The translations under genes and the position numbers were made by a program. The notes below the pieces were generated by a model, which was not told the DNA's origin, ran no database searches, and worked only from the letters and a program-made list of their open reading frames with translations. From positions 1 to 64,000 of the forward strand of contig JBIQIY010000015.1 of assembly GCA_044507775.1 (NCBI GenBank): 64,000 nt of DNA. Direction: 5' to 3'. Of the stretch, positions 1-8,652 are shown piece after piece (within the stretch, counting starts at the first letter, position 1; every line of letters starts with the position of its first letter). Source of the stretch: Chryseosolibacter sp044507775 (GTDB lineage: Bacteria > Bacteroidota > Bacteroidia > Cytophagales > Cyclobacteriaceae).

Positions 1-50
1 TGACCTCTTCCATGCCATGGAAGCGCTCTAGCCAGCTGAGCTAATCCCCC
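1..50 (-). tRNA. tRNA-Ala(GGC), partial (3' end outside window)
   Basis: Read on the minus strand the sequence begins GGGGGATTAGCTCAGCTGG and continues into an anticodon stem CTTCC/GGAAG closing the loop ATGGCAT. That places GGC at positions 34-36, which is alanine. The D-arm and acceptor 5' strand are present. The T-arm and 3' end lie before base 1, so only the 5' 50 nt are seen. Confidence 0.88.
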
Positions 51-57
51 TTGAAGT

Positions 58-221
58 AGTTGACAGTTCTAAAGTTGACAGTTAAATGTCTTCCATTGAA
101 CGCTTTCCACGTCTTCTTGTCTTATCTCGTTCTTTCAAATTAGCTGTAACCTCATCCAGTTCACAGCACTTCAATCCTTCTCCCCCCTTTGTCAACTGTC
201 AATTTCGTCAACTGTCAATTG
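58..221. repeat. TTGACAGTT microrepeats forming a long inverted repeat
   Basis: Two direct copies of GTTGACAGTT lie at about 58-86. Two copies of the complement, CAACTGTCAA, lie at about 190-221. The two blocks could pair across a loop of roughly 100 nt between the tRNA-Ala and the end of the glycosidase gene. Short CAACTGTCAA-type microrepeats of this kind occur between genes in Bacteroidota. No coding sequence is seen here. Confidence 0.6.
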
Positions 222-285
222 TTTAAGCTGCAAATATAAATTCAATTTGCGATTTGGAGGTCGTTCTTGCGTTTTTTTTATGAAG

Positions 286-1407
286 CTACTTTTTTGATTT
301 CGACCGCGCCGGTTTTGCCGGTTGCGGTTTCTCGAAGAGGGTGGTAAAAGAATGCCAGGGTGTTTCTTCGCCGCCCCTGTCGTCTTTCTTCATCGCGTAA
401 AATCCTTCCATAAAAGATCCCGCATCCGACCAAACGGTTTGCACGATGCCTTTGTACCGCTCCTTCATGACCGGCGTCGCGGTGGCTCGGAAATTGATCA
501 TGTCCTGATATTGTACTACCCCGATGCCAGGCCGGCGCCAGGGACAAGTAACTACATCCAGGCCGTTCATCGCAAAATAGACGGCGGTTTTGTCAGGGCG
601 TTCGTAGTGCCAATCGCAGATCAGCACATCTTTTGGAATCATGCTCACTGCGCGCGCGGTGTTGTTCATACTTGCCTCCCACATTCCCATTCCCGTCGTC
701 TTTCCGTCGATGAGGCGATCGCCCCAGATCCACAGCCGCCGGTTCTTCCAGGCAAGGTGGTCTCGGATCTTGCGCACTTCATTTGCAAACAATTCCGCCT
801 TGTCATGGCCGGAACAGCGCGGGCATTTTGCCTCTCCGAGATAGAAGACTTCATCCATACCGGCGTGGAAAGCCGTGCTTTCGAACGCATCGCAGATTTC
901 ATCGACGAGTGCAAAGACCACTTTGTGCACGTCGGGATGTAACGGACAATAGCTCTTGCAATACAACCCGTCTTCGTTCGGCCACTGATAGTTCTCCGGC
1001 ATTTTTACCCAGGGAGTTTCATCAAACTCCGGATATACGCGGAGCAGCGCATTCGTGCGGCTCGCCCACGACTGATGGCCGAGCAAGTTGATTTGCGGCA
1101 CGATGTCGATGCCATTCCCTTTGCAGGCAGCAAGGATCTGCCCGCCGTCGTCCTTGGAAGGGGGGAGGCTGCCCCTCAGCTCAGGATGGCTTTGATATTC
1201 GTAGTTGAAGTCTATCCGCAGTATCAATGTGTTGATCTTGCGCGGAACAAGTTCTTCGTTGATGAATTTCACAAAAGCTGGAACTTCGGCTTTGTCCGGA
1301 GCACCAATACAAAAGCCGCGTATGGGAAATTCGTTTGATGAAGCATCCTGGCTCCATCCCACAGTGAACGAGCTCATGATGCACAGGAGGAATAGTAGTC
1401 TCTTCAT
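286..1407 (-). CDS. GH20-like glycoside hydrolase (hexosaminidase-type catalytic domain)
   Basis: A 373-residue secreted protein. The start at 1407 (MKRLLFLLC) gives a clean signal peptide ending near GWSQ; an upstream in-frame Met would put a basic stretch in front of it. The body reads as a TIM barrel of family GH20 type. The motif HAGMDEVF carries the Asp-Glu pair that in GH20 enzymes positions the N-acetyl group and acts as general acid. A tryptophan-rich segment (RRLWIWGDRL) follows, as in GH20 barrels. It lacks a separate N-terminal GH20b domain, so it is shorter than typical hexosaminidases. The C-terminus is a Lys/Pro-rich tail. The exact sugar substrate cannot be read from sequence. 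Confidence 0.72.
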   Translation of the reverse strand: MKRLLFLLCIMSSFTVGWSQDASSNEFPIRGFCIGAPDKAEVPAFVKFINEELVPRKINTLILRIDFNYEYQSHPELRGSLPPSKDDGGQILAACKGNGIDIVPQINLLGHQSWASRTNALLRVYPEFDETPWVKMPENYQWPNEDGLYCKSYCPLHPDVHKVVFALVDEICDAFESTAFHAGMDEVFYLGEAKCPRCSGHDKAELFANEVRKIRDHLAWKNRRLWIWGDRLIDGKTTGMGMWEASMNNTARAVSMIPKDVLICDWHYERPDKTAVYFAMNGLDVVTCPWRRPGIGVVQYQDMINFRATATPVMKERYKGIVQTVWSDAGSFMEGFYAMKKDDRGGEETPWHSFTTLFEKPQPAKPARSKSKK

Positions 1408-1539
1408 ATGTCGGGTTGTTTGTGACTTGCGCCGAAGGCTGAAAGTACAGAAAACCAAACAAACACCTGCGCTATTCCGGCATATGAGATTACTTAATTA
1501 TTCAAAATGGCGTGCTCGAACAGAAAACTGGCATTTATC

Positions 1540-2005
1540 CACAGTCATTCGTGCCAATTCTTGCATTCGTCGCAGCTTGAATTCGCGGACTTATTCGTGT
1601 GCATTCGTGGCACCTTGAATTCGCGGATCTATTCGCGGCAATTCGTGCATTCGTGCCGATCATATTCGTGCGAATTCGTGCATTCGTGGCAAATCATATT
1701 CGTGGCAATTCGTGCATTCGTGGCAGACTATTCGCGCCAATTTGTGCATTCGTGGCAGATTATATTCGTGGCAATTCGTGAATTCGTGGCAGATTATTCG
1801 TGGCAATTCATGCATTCGCGGCAGACTATTCGCGCCAATTTGTGCATTCGTGGCAGATTATATTCGTGGCAATTCGTGAATTCGTGGCAGATTATTCGTG
1901 GCAATTCAGGCATTCGCGGCAGAGTGTTCGTGCCAATTCGTGCATTCGTGGCAAATTATATTCGTGGCAGTTCGTGAATTCGTGGCAAATTGAATTCGTG
2001 GCTCT
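1540..2005. repeat. Degenerate tandem array of ATTCGTGGCA-type units with a 98-bp higher-order repeat
   Basis: Roughly 460 bp are built from variants of ATTCGTGGCA, ATTCGTGCA and ATTCGCGGCA spaced by short AT-rich links. Within it, bases 1723-1820 recur from 1821 with a single mismatch, giving a 98-bp second-order period. The array abuts the stop codon of the lipoprotein gene at 2017. Reading frames through it encode only low-complexity HSWQ/FVAIR-like repeats and are not credible genes. It is not a CRISPR array, because there are no unique spacers of constant length. Bases 1408-1540, between the glycosidase start and the array, show nothing recognisable. Confidence 0.85.
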
Positions 2006-2016
2006 TTCGTTCAGGA

Positions 2017-2418
2017 TCAATGCCTGGGATACGTGGCCGGAAGCAGTCTCAGCGAGTCGTTGGAAGCTTCCTCGTAGTAGTACCTGATCTTTTTCCGGTT
2101 CTTCCGAATATTTTCTTTTATCGCTTTAGGCATCTTTTCGCCAGGCCTTGGACAATCCAGGTCTTCGACATCCACATGCTCGATCGTGTACTTGACATAC
2201 CGCACCTTGCCCGGATTTCGGGTTGGAGTTCGGGCCTCGGATGAAACGGTGATGACGGGTTCGGCCTCTTCCCGTGGCGCACGCTCATGAAAACGAGCGC
2301 GCTTGCTTACCTGGCTTTTTTTTAATCGCAGCCCTTTGACTTCGGGGCACGGAATAATGCCGGATTTACAGGCTGTGCACAGCAACAGCAGAAAAAGCAC
2401 GATGGAGCGGGTCATCAA
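2017..2418 (-). CDS. Small hypothetical lipoprotein
   Basis: 133 residues. The N-terminus MMTRSIVLFLLLLCTAC is a hydrophobic signal peptide ending in a lipobox-like LCTAC, so export and lipidation are likely. The mature part is very basic and charged, with Lys/Arg clusters, and contains no domain I recognise. The only oddity is that the stop codon lies about 12 bp from the end of the tandem-repeat array. Function unknown. Confidence 0.5.
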   Translation of the reverse strand: MMTRSIVLFLLLLCTACKSGIIPCPEVKGLRLKKSQVSKRARFHERAPREEAEPVITVSSEARTPTRNPGKVRYVKYTIEHVDVEDLDCPRPGEKMPKAIKENIRKNRKKIRYYYEEASNDSLRLLPATYPRH

Positions 2419-2592
2419 TTTCTTCCTGGTTTAGCTTGAACAGATATACAAGATATGAAACACATACCGTAGTTCAGGTTTGTGATGGCGATTTAATTTA
2501 AGCGGCCGGCAATCAACCCCTATAACGTCAGGAAGGTGGTTTTGGTGCGTTACCTCCTGATATTCATTTTGTTAACGGTGGGGGCAAAAAGA

Positions 2593-2617
2593 ACCCGGAG
2601 CGAACTCCGGGTCTTTT
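2593..2617 (-). terminator. Rho-independent terminator of the csbD-like gene
   Basis: The stem ACCCGGAG / CTCCGGGT with a CGAA loop (2593-2612) has a T tract on both strands. It begins a few bases past the stop codon of the CsbD-like gene read leftwards, and could act in either direction. Confidence 0.85.
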
Positions 2618-2620
2618 TCA

Positions 2621-2806
2621 TCAAAGGTCGTTCAATTCCCTTTTGATCTCATCTTTCGTTTTCCCCAGCTTTTGCTGCAGACGACCATACATTTCATCTT
2701 CTTTTCCTTCTTCGTATGTCAGATCGTCGTCCGTTAATTGCCCGTACTTCTGTTTAAGCTTGCCCTTCATCTCATTCCAGGCACCTTTTACTTCTAATTT
2801 TTCCAT
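2621..2806 (-). CDS. CsbD family stress-response protein
   Basis: 61 residues. The sequence carries the CsbD hallmarks: a WNEMKGKLKQKYG segment, then LTDDDL, then a second GRLQQKLGKTKDEI helix. CsbD-like proteins are small soluble helical proteins, often induced by general stress; their biochemical role is not established. The length fits the family. It is a single-gene unit closed by the hairpin directly after the stop codon. Confidence 0.9.
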   Translation of the reverse strand: MEKLEVKGAWNEMKGKLKQKYGQLTDDDLTYEEGKEDEMYGRLQQKLGKTKDEIKRELNDL

Positions 2807-2958
2807 GACGTGGTTTTAGTTGAAAATAAAGTCTTCACGAACCGATAAAAAAGTAATGCCATTTACACTTTCGTGCAGCTGTCGGCCGCTTCAAGCGGGC
2901 GTAAGTTTTAGCATCCAAAGCTATTTTTTATCACCCGGCAATTCGGCTACTTCATATT

Positions 2959-4338
2959 GTGAAACGTCTCGGACTATTTCTCGTCGTGTTAGCGACGGGC
3001 TGCAACAGCCTGAAGGATCCGTCGCAGGTAGCCGAGGCGCCTTTGCCTGACCGCGTGGACCCGGCACTGCTGTCACGTGATCTAGCCAGTAAAGCCTCCG
3101 TTGAGCGCTTCTATGCTTTGCGCGATCAGGCCTTATTCTGGAGCGATGGTTGGCTATTGTCCGCTTCGGCCGACTCACTCATTCAGTTCATTGACGAGTC
3201 CCGGTTCACAGGACTCGACCCCGAGTGGTATCACATGTCCAGACTCGAACGACTACAGCCGGATACGCTGTCAATCGATCGTCTTGTACAAATGGATGTG
3301 CTCCTGACAGACGCGTGGTTAACGTTGTGCGCCCACATGGCGAAGGGCCGGCTTGACACAAAGACGTATCAACCCATCGACTACTCAGTCATCGTAAATG
3401 AAGAAGCGGTTCGCGCACTAGCCGGCATCGATGCAAGTTCGGTTAATCCCTACCTTCGGGATCTTGAGCCGAATTTTGATCAGTATCGCGCCCTGAAGGA
3501 TGCGCTGAGACGACTGATTGCGGAGAGCATGACGGATACGCTGCAGCAGCAGCAGGCCGCCACGATCGCTTTGAATCTCGAGCGGTGGCGATGGCAAAAG
3601 CCATTGCCGGATCGTTACGCTTCGGTGAACATACCCGGCTTCATGCTCCGCGTGTTCGAGAAAGATTCAGTCTGGTTGCAGACGAAAGTGATCGTAGGAA
3701 AACGCGATACGCCCACGCCCATCATGGAAAGTGTCATCCGGTCGTTCATCATCTATCCATACTGGCATGTTCCGAAAAGTATTTCTACAAAAGAAATTCT
3801 TCCGGCCTTGCAGCGCGATGCGGCGTATTTGCGGCGGAATAATTTTGACGTGCTGGACAGGAACGGGAAGGTGATTCTCGCGGACACCATTCAGTGGGAT
3901 TTTTACTCTGCCGATAATTTTCCGTTCGTCCTGCGTCAGCGCGAAGGGACGGAGAACTCAATGGGCATTATCAAGTTCAATTTTTCTAATAATTACGGTG
4001 TTTACCTGCACGACACGAACAGTAAACGATTATTTGAAAGGAGCGCTCGGGATCTGAGCCATGGCTGTGTGCGGGTGAGTAATGCGGTTGCATTTGCGCA
4101 CTACCTTGTGCGCGAAGACGACATTTATGTTTCTCCCGAAGACCTCGATCAATACCTCAGCCTGCAGCAGCGACTAAAGATTGATTTGCGAAATCCTCTT
4201 CCGCTGAGGCTCGAGTATTTTACAGCCGAGGTCCGGGGCGGGGTTCCTGTCTTCTACGATGACATCTATAAAAAGGACTCCGTGATGGCGCGGTCAATTT
4301 ATCCGCCTATCGACCAAATACGACCGTCGTTGCAGTGA
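2959..4338 (+). CDS. L,D-transpeptidase lipoprotein (YcbB/LdtD type)
   Basis: 459 residues from a GTG start (GTG AAA CGT). The N-terminus MKRLGLFLVVLATGC is a lipoprotein signal with cysteine at residue 15. Residues from about 40 to 230 match the helical scaffold that precedes the catalytic part in YcbB-type enzymes. The YkuD catalytic domain follows, with the conserved pattern SHGCVRVSN; Cys370 is the expected nucleophile and His368 precedes it. Such enzymes make 3-3 cross-links or attach proteins to peptidoglycan in the periplasm. It converges with the GH116 gene, whose stop lies about 30 bp downstream. Confidence 0.9.
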   Translation: MKRLGLFLVVLATGCNSLKDPSQVAEAPLPDRVDPALLSRDLASKASVERFYALRDQALFWSDGWLLSASADSLIQFIDESRFTGLDPEWYHMSRLERLQPDTLSIDRLVQMDVLLTDAWLTLCAHMAKGRLDTKTYQPIDYSVIVNEEAVRALAGIDASSVNPYLRDLEPNFDQYRALKDALRRLIAESMTDTLQQQQAATIALNLERWRWQKPLPDRYASVNIPGFMLRVFEKDSVWLQTKVIVGKRDTPTPIMESVIRSFIIYPYWHVPKSISTKEILPALQRDAAYLRRNNFDVLDRNGKVILADTIQWDFYSADNFPFVLRQREGTENSMGIIKFNFSNNYGVYLHDTNSKRLFERSARDLSHGCVRVSNAVAFAHYLVREDDIYVSPEDLDQYLSLQQRLKIDLRNPLPLRLEYFTAEVRGGVPVFYDDIYKKDSVMARSIYPPIDQIRPSLQ

Positions 4339-4366
4339 CCACTGAATTTTAGTCTCTTCTTTTAGA

Positions 4367-7024
4367 TCACGCTCTTGCAAGGGGAGTAGCCTTTCCCGAA
4401 ACAACGGCTTTTTCGGCGGGGATGTCTCCAGCCACAACTTTAAGCGATGGTTTTCCACCGGCAAGGGTAACCATGCCGTATCCCGTGGCAGTTGACAGAA
4501 ACGATGTAAAATCTCCCACCTGCGAATCGACATACAGCGTCTTGTCGACGGCGTCGTACCGAACTCCCGTGAGACCTTGCAACAAACCAAAACTCGCGAG
4601 GGCGCGGGCATACCAGTGGCCGCATTCGTACTCGTTGAAAGGGTTTCGTCTTCGTCCGTCGTAACGGTCGCGGCAGGTGCGCACGATATCCAATCCTTCC
4701 TTTGGATACCCCATCATCATGAGGTGCGATGCAACCTGATACTCGATTCCCGTCCACACCTCGTCGCTGTACACAAACGGCAGTGAAAGTTTCCCACCCT
4801 TCGGCCACGAGCATAGCAACAACCCGCCCTCGTCACCGAACGCATAGCTGGGACGTTGCGGATTCGCATGATCGCTCAGGTCGTGCTTCAGGTTGTGCTT
4901 GTAGACGGCCAGCAGGTGGCTCTTTATCTTTTCAGAATCAAACGGATCACTCAGGCCACATACGCGGGCGATCCACGCGCCAAGGACACCGTCGGAAAGA
5001 CAACCGGATCCATATTGATATTTGGGTCCTTCTTTTTCTAGCAGCCGCTGCGCTTCCTCCGAGTATTTACCCACCATTGTTTTTTGTGCTGCCTCCAGGG
5101 GACTCGGCGCGTTCAGGCCTGTGACCTGTATTTTCTGATAGAAATATTCCCCGTCGAATAACTCTGTCTCCAGTAATTTCTTTCCGCTATCATAGAGTTT
5201 CTTGTATTCGCTGGCGTCCTTTTTTTTCCTGAGGGCTTTAGCCATCTCGATCATTGCGGTGAGGGCGCCGAGGTAGAAACTCGTGCACATTCCGTCAGGA
5301 CCCCAGAACTCGATATCGTAAGTGTTGTGATGCGGTTCTTCAACGAGTCCCTTTTTTCGCGGATCCCATGTGCGAATACAGTAGTCGATGCTGCTCTTCG
5401 TCAACGGGTACATCGTCTCGAGCCATTTGTTGTCGCCACTGATACGCCATTCGCGATACACTTTCATGATACCACCCAGCTGACCATCCGCGGCAGCGTG
5501 AAAGCCGTGCTTGGGAGGACGAATGGGAAGGTTTGCGCGGAATGTCTGATGACCGGCTTCATCCTGGCTTTCGCAAAATTCGGTATGCCGGAGCGTGCGT
5601 TCCAGGTCCGAAAATAAATGGGGGATGGCCTGAGCATAATTCCAGACGTGCGTGCAGGATCCGTGACAGCATCCCCATGTATCTCCGCATCCTTCATAAT
5701 TCCACAGGCGTCCGTCGTACTGGCGCATGACCGTTGGAGATTTCAGGATGGTAAGATTTGCCGCGGCTGCCTCCAGGACCTCCGGCGGCAAAGTGCTTGC
5801 GAAAAAAGTTTGCGAGAATAACTGCGATTGCGCCCGGAGGTCCGAGTAATGTTCATTCCAATAGTTGGCTACGTCGACAACATCCGCAAACCGGCTGCTG
5901 TACCAGGGCTTATACTTTCCCTGCATATACGAAGCATCCGCCACTGTGGCGCCCAGTTCCGAGGAGGTGGTGCAACATCCGGAGGTGGGATCGCAATTCT
6001 CTTTCGCAGGGCCGTCCTCTCCGAACCGAATGTCTGTGTCAGGCACATACCACGACGTCATCACCCGAATCGTTGTTGTCTGGCCCGCGGGTATTCGCAG
6101 CGGCACATAGAGTGAGGCTCCCGGTGCATCCGACTCAACGGTTGGGGCTTTTCTCACTTCGCCTTTTCGGATGGTATCCCAGGCAATCGTGAGCGGGTCA
6201 AACCACCCACCGCGAAACCAGCAATGATCGATGACGGTATCAGCGTGATCCGTGAAGATGGCGAAGCTCCCCTTGAGAAACGGTTTTTCGTCGGTGCCGT
6301 CATTTGCAAGGATGAACCCGTTGCGCATCTCTCTTATCGCATTCTTTCCACCGTCTGCATGCTTCATGAAATTCCTGGCATGAAAGGAGAATACGCAGTC
6401 CACTGTCTCGCTTCCGCGGTTAGCGAACGTGTATTCGAGGCCACCCGCGGGTAGTCCGGAGTTGTCGGCATCATTCGGAATGAAAGGGCTCCATCCCGTG
6501 ACTGTGACGGCGAGGGGAATTTCAGAATCGTCCAGCGCGATGTTCGCAAAAGGAAAACGCGCAAGAAAACTGACCTTACTGAATCGCGGCAAGCCGAAGA
6601 TCGTGCCACTGGATCCGTTTCCCGAGTTAGGCTGACCAAACCTTTTCCAATCCGGCGAGGGCCCTTCCAGTATCTTGGCCACAGTTCGGTCACCCTTGAC
6701 GGCGATGGCGGCAAACATCCCGGGTTCATTGAACACATCCGGTTTGTTCCTTACCGACATATGAGATATGGCCCCCGTGCCCTCGAGGCAAAACATGCCC
6801 GCCCCCAGCCCACCGATGGGGAAAGCTACGCGATTTAGATTTTCGCCTTCGTAAGCCTCATTGTAGTTACGGCCCTCCTTCTTCTTTTTCGTTTCGGCCG
6901 AGCGGGTCACCGCATCGGACTCAGGCTGGCGATCATCCATCAACACACCGGGCAGGACGCCTGCGCTGATGCTGCTGATACTGATTTTTTTCAGAAAGGT
7001 TCGTCTGCCGGCATTTTTCTTCAT
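4367..7024 (-). CDS. GH116 family glycosidase (GBA2-type beta-glucosidase/glucosylceramidase)
   Basis: 885 residues using the start at 7024 (MKKNAGRRTFLKK), which gives a Tat-like twin-arginine leader (GRRTFLKKI). An N-terminal beta-sandwich with GGLGAGMFCLEG, typical of the GBA2 N-terminal domain, is followed by the (alpha/alpha)6 catalytic domain. By alignment from memory with GBA2/TxGH116, Glu444 in WNYEGCGD is the likely nucleophile and Asp570 in NTYDIEF the likely acid/base. The family cleaves beta-glucosides and glucosylceramide, and some members act on xylosides, so the substrate is uncertain. Export suggests periplasmic action. The gene stands alone, with tRNA-Gly just upstream. Confidence 0.85.
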   Translation of the reverse strand: MKKNAGRRTFLKKISISSISAGVLPGVLMDDRQPESDAVTRSAETKKKKEGRNYNEAYEGENLNRVAFPIGGLGAGMFCLEGTGAISHMSVRNKPDVFNEPGMFAAIAVKGDRTVAKILEGPSPDWKRFGQPNSGNGSSGTIFGLPRFSKVSFLARFPFANIALDDSEIPLAVTVTGWSPFIPNDADNSGLPAGGLEYTFANRGSETVDCVFSFHARNFMKHADGGKNAIREMRNGFILANDGTDEKPFLKGSFAIFTDHADTVIDHCWFRGGWFDPLTIAWDTIRKGEVRKAPTVESDAPGASLYVPLRIPAGQTTTIRVMTSWYVPDTDIRFGEDGPAKENCDPTSGCCTTSSELGATVADASYMQGKYKPWYSSRFADVVDVANYWNEHYSDLRAQSQLFSQTFFASTLPPEVLEAAAANLTILKSPTVMRQYDGRLWNYEGCGDTWGCCHGSCTHVWNYAQAIPHLFSDLERTLRHTEFCESQDEAGHQTFRANLPIRPPKHGFHAAADGQLGGIMKVYREWRISGDNKWLETMYPLTKSSIDYCIRTWDPRKKGLVEEPHHNTYDIEFWGPDGMCTSFYLGALTAMIEMAKALRKKKDASEYKKLYDSGKKLLETELFDGEYFYQKIQVTGLNAPSPLEAAQKTMVGKYSEEAQRLLEKEGPKYQYGSGCLSDGVLGAWIARVCGLSDPFDSEKIKSHLLAVYKHNLKHDLSDHANPQRPSYAFGDEGGLLLCSWPKGGKLSLPFVYSDEVWTGIEYQVASHLMMMGYPKEGLDIVRTCRDRYDGRRRNPFNEYECGHWYARALASFGLLQGLTGVRYDAVDKTLYVDSQVGDFTSFLSTATGYGMVTLAGGKPSLKVVAGDIPAEKAVVSGKATPLARA

Positions 7025-7108
7025 AGGTATTAGGTTCTGTCGAAGTAATATTTTCAAAGGCGGGCCATAATCCGGTGGTTAGCTGGTACACCGATTGAAC
7101 CTGGAAAG

Positions 7109-7181
7109 AGCGGGAAACGAGGCTCGAACTCGCGACCCTCAGCTTGGGAAGCTGATGCTCTACCAACTGAGCTACTCCCGC
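7109..7181 (-). tRNA. tRNA-Gly(CCC)
   Basis: The minus strand reads GCGGGAGTAGCTCAGTTGG, then anticodon stem TCAGC/GCTGA with loop TTCCCAA, so the anticodon is CCC (glycine, GGG codons). The T-arm reads GCGAG TTCGAGC CTCGT, and the acceptor pairs GCGGGAG with TTCCCGC. CCA is not encoded. Seventy-three nucleotides, complete. Confidence 0.95.
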
Positions 7182-7682
7182 TTGTTTCTCCCCAAATTCA
7201 AAAACCCGACGAAATAAGTCAACATATATGTGACAAATTATTGTGGGGCGTCAGCGCCCGGCCCTTCGCCAGGGATCACTTTGCCCGGGAATCATAACGG
7301 AAGGGCTAACGCATGGAGAGGGTGCGAAAGGATGGGAGCAATCCTCATAACCCGAAAGTCTTACGCAAACTAAGCATTGATTAACGTAAAATGCGCGTAG
7401 AATCTATGTTTATAATGTCGAATTTTCATTACCTTAATATATGGATAATAGCGCGAATTCAGGTAATCGCGATTGAACCTTACCTGCTCCAACTCAGACT
7501 TTGCGAAACCAGGATATAATGCATGCAGACTTACGAAATATCATGCGGACCAGTACCCTAAAGTGATCGAGGCGCATCTTCGTTATACGCCGATCGGATG
7601 AAGTGGAAAGATTGAAAAAAGAATAACTCACAATAACCATCCAGAACCTAAACTAAAAGAACACGCAATCAAAACTCCAACT
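7182..7682. other. Intergenic region, 500 bp, no gene recognised
   Basis: This separates tRNA-Gly from the PKD-SusC-SusD operon. Both strands were read and no credible reading frame or RNA fold was found. It presumably holds the operon promoter, but I see no clear TAnnTTTG element near the PKD gene. Confidence 0.5.
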
Positions 7683-8624
7683 ATGAAACAAACTTTACGA
7701 TTTTTGTTATTGATCTTCGGCGTCGCGATGTGGGTTTCATCGTGTACGAAAGACGACGAGCGACCCAACTTTCCTTTGTCAGCGGAAGTTTTTCACAGCA
7801 TTAAGGGAAAGCAGGTCGCTTTCCAGGGACTTACTCATGGGGCTACCGGTTGGTCATGGGATTTTGGTGACGGACAGACAAGTACCGAACAGAATCCGGT
7901 TCACGTTTATGACGAGGGCGGTTACTACCTCGTATCTCTCACGGCAACGGATGGCAAAGGCGGATCCATAACGAAGGAAATCAAATTGCCTCCCTTCGAC
8001 CTGACTCCCTATGCCTATCTGGTCGGAGATCATACTGTGGAGGGTTACGCGGGGAAGAAGTGGAAGCTATCTTCTGCCCACAGCGCCAACGGCGACTTCT
8101 ACGCAGATGCGGATGCTGATCTAAGCCTTATCGACCCGGTTCCGACGGGATTTTTCAATCAACTCAGCATGGGCGATGTGTACCTGGATGAATTTACATT
8201 CTTTGAAGATGGCCATTATGTACACGACGTGAAGGCGGATGGAGGCTCATTCGGGGGAATTGTCTACCAGCTAGCTTCCAATGGCGGTAAAGATATTTTG
8301 AATGCCAACGGGAAGGACTACGGTCTCTGCATTGCCAAGTACACGCCGGAGGCCAATGCCACGTTTACGTTTGTTGAGAATGAGAATTTTCAGGTGTCTT
8401 CGGTGTACGGCCCCGACGGAAAGATTACGTTCAACGGAGTGATGACGCTCGATTTCTCAGGCACGGAGTTCATTGGATTCCGCGACTTTCAGCGGAAGGT
8501 AATTGTCAGGTCCGTTTCCGGTACCCGGATGCAATTGATCATATTCATGGCTGCAGGTCAGGATCCACCGATCATTGGCATAAACACTCATGCGCTGGTA
8601 CTTTCTTTCGAGGTTGTTCAGTAA
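7683..8624 (+). CDS. PKD-domain surface lipoprotein, first gene of a SusC/SusD locus
   Basis: 313 residues. The signal peptide ends MWVSSC, with a lipidation cysteine followed by TKDDE, the acidic kind of residue seen after the Cys in surface-exported Bacteroidota lipoproteins. Residues about 35-100 form a PKD domain with the signature WSWDFGDGQTS and the later VYDEGGYYLVSLTATD. The C-terminal 200 residues look all-beta and may bind glycan, but I cannot name the fold. The next gene, SusC, starts only 28 bp downstream, so it is probably the first gene of the operon. Likely role: surface glycan binding or processing accessory (inference from context). Confidence 0.8.
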   Translation: MKQTLRFLLLIFGVAMWVSSCTKDDERPNFPLSAEVFHSIKGKQVAFQGLTHGATGWSWDFGDGQTSTEQNPVHVYDEGGYYLVSLTATDGKGGSITKEIKLPPFDLTPYAYLVGDHTVEGYAGKKWKLSSAHSANGDFYADADADLSLIDPVPTGFFNQLSMGDVYLDEFTFFEDGHYVHDVKADGGSFGGIVYQLASNGGKDILNANGKDYGLCIAKYTPEANATFTFVENENFQVSSVYGPDGKITFNGVMTLDFSGTEFIGFRDFQRKVIVRSVSGTRMQLIIFMAAGQDPPIIGINTHALVLSFEVVQ

Positions 8625-8652
8625 GTCCACTATCCACTTTCCTCCAAAAATC

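Noticed and set aside
1540..2005. Possible CRISPR array
   Set aside because: The units are short, degenerate and run into each other; no constant repeat with unique spacers and no cas genes.
1507..2087. Several plus-strand reading frames (up to 156 residues) through the repeat array
   Set aside because: They encode only the repeat translated into FVAIRAFVADY-like periods, in overlapping frames, and have no credible start or homologous pattern.
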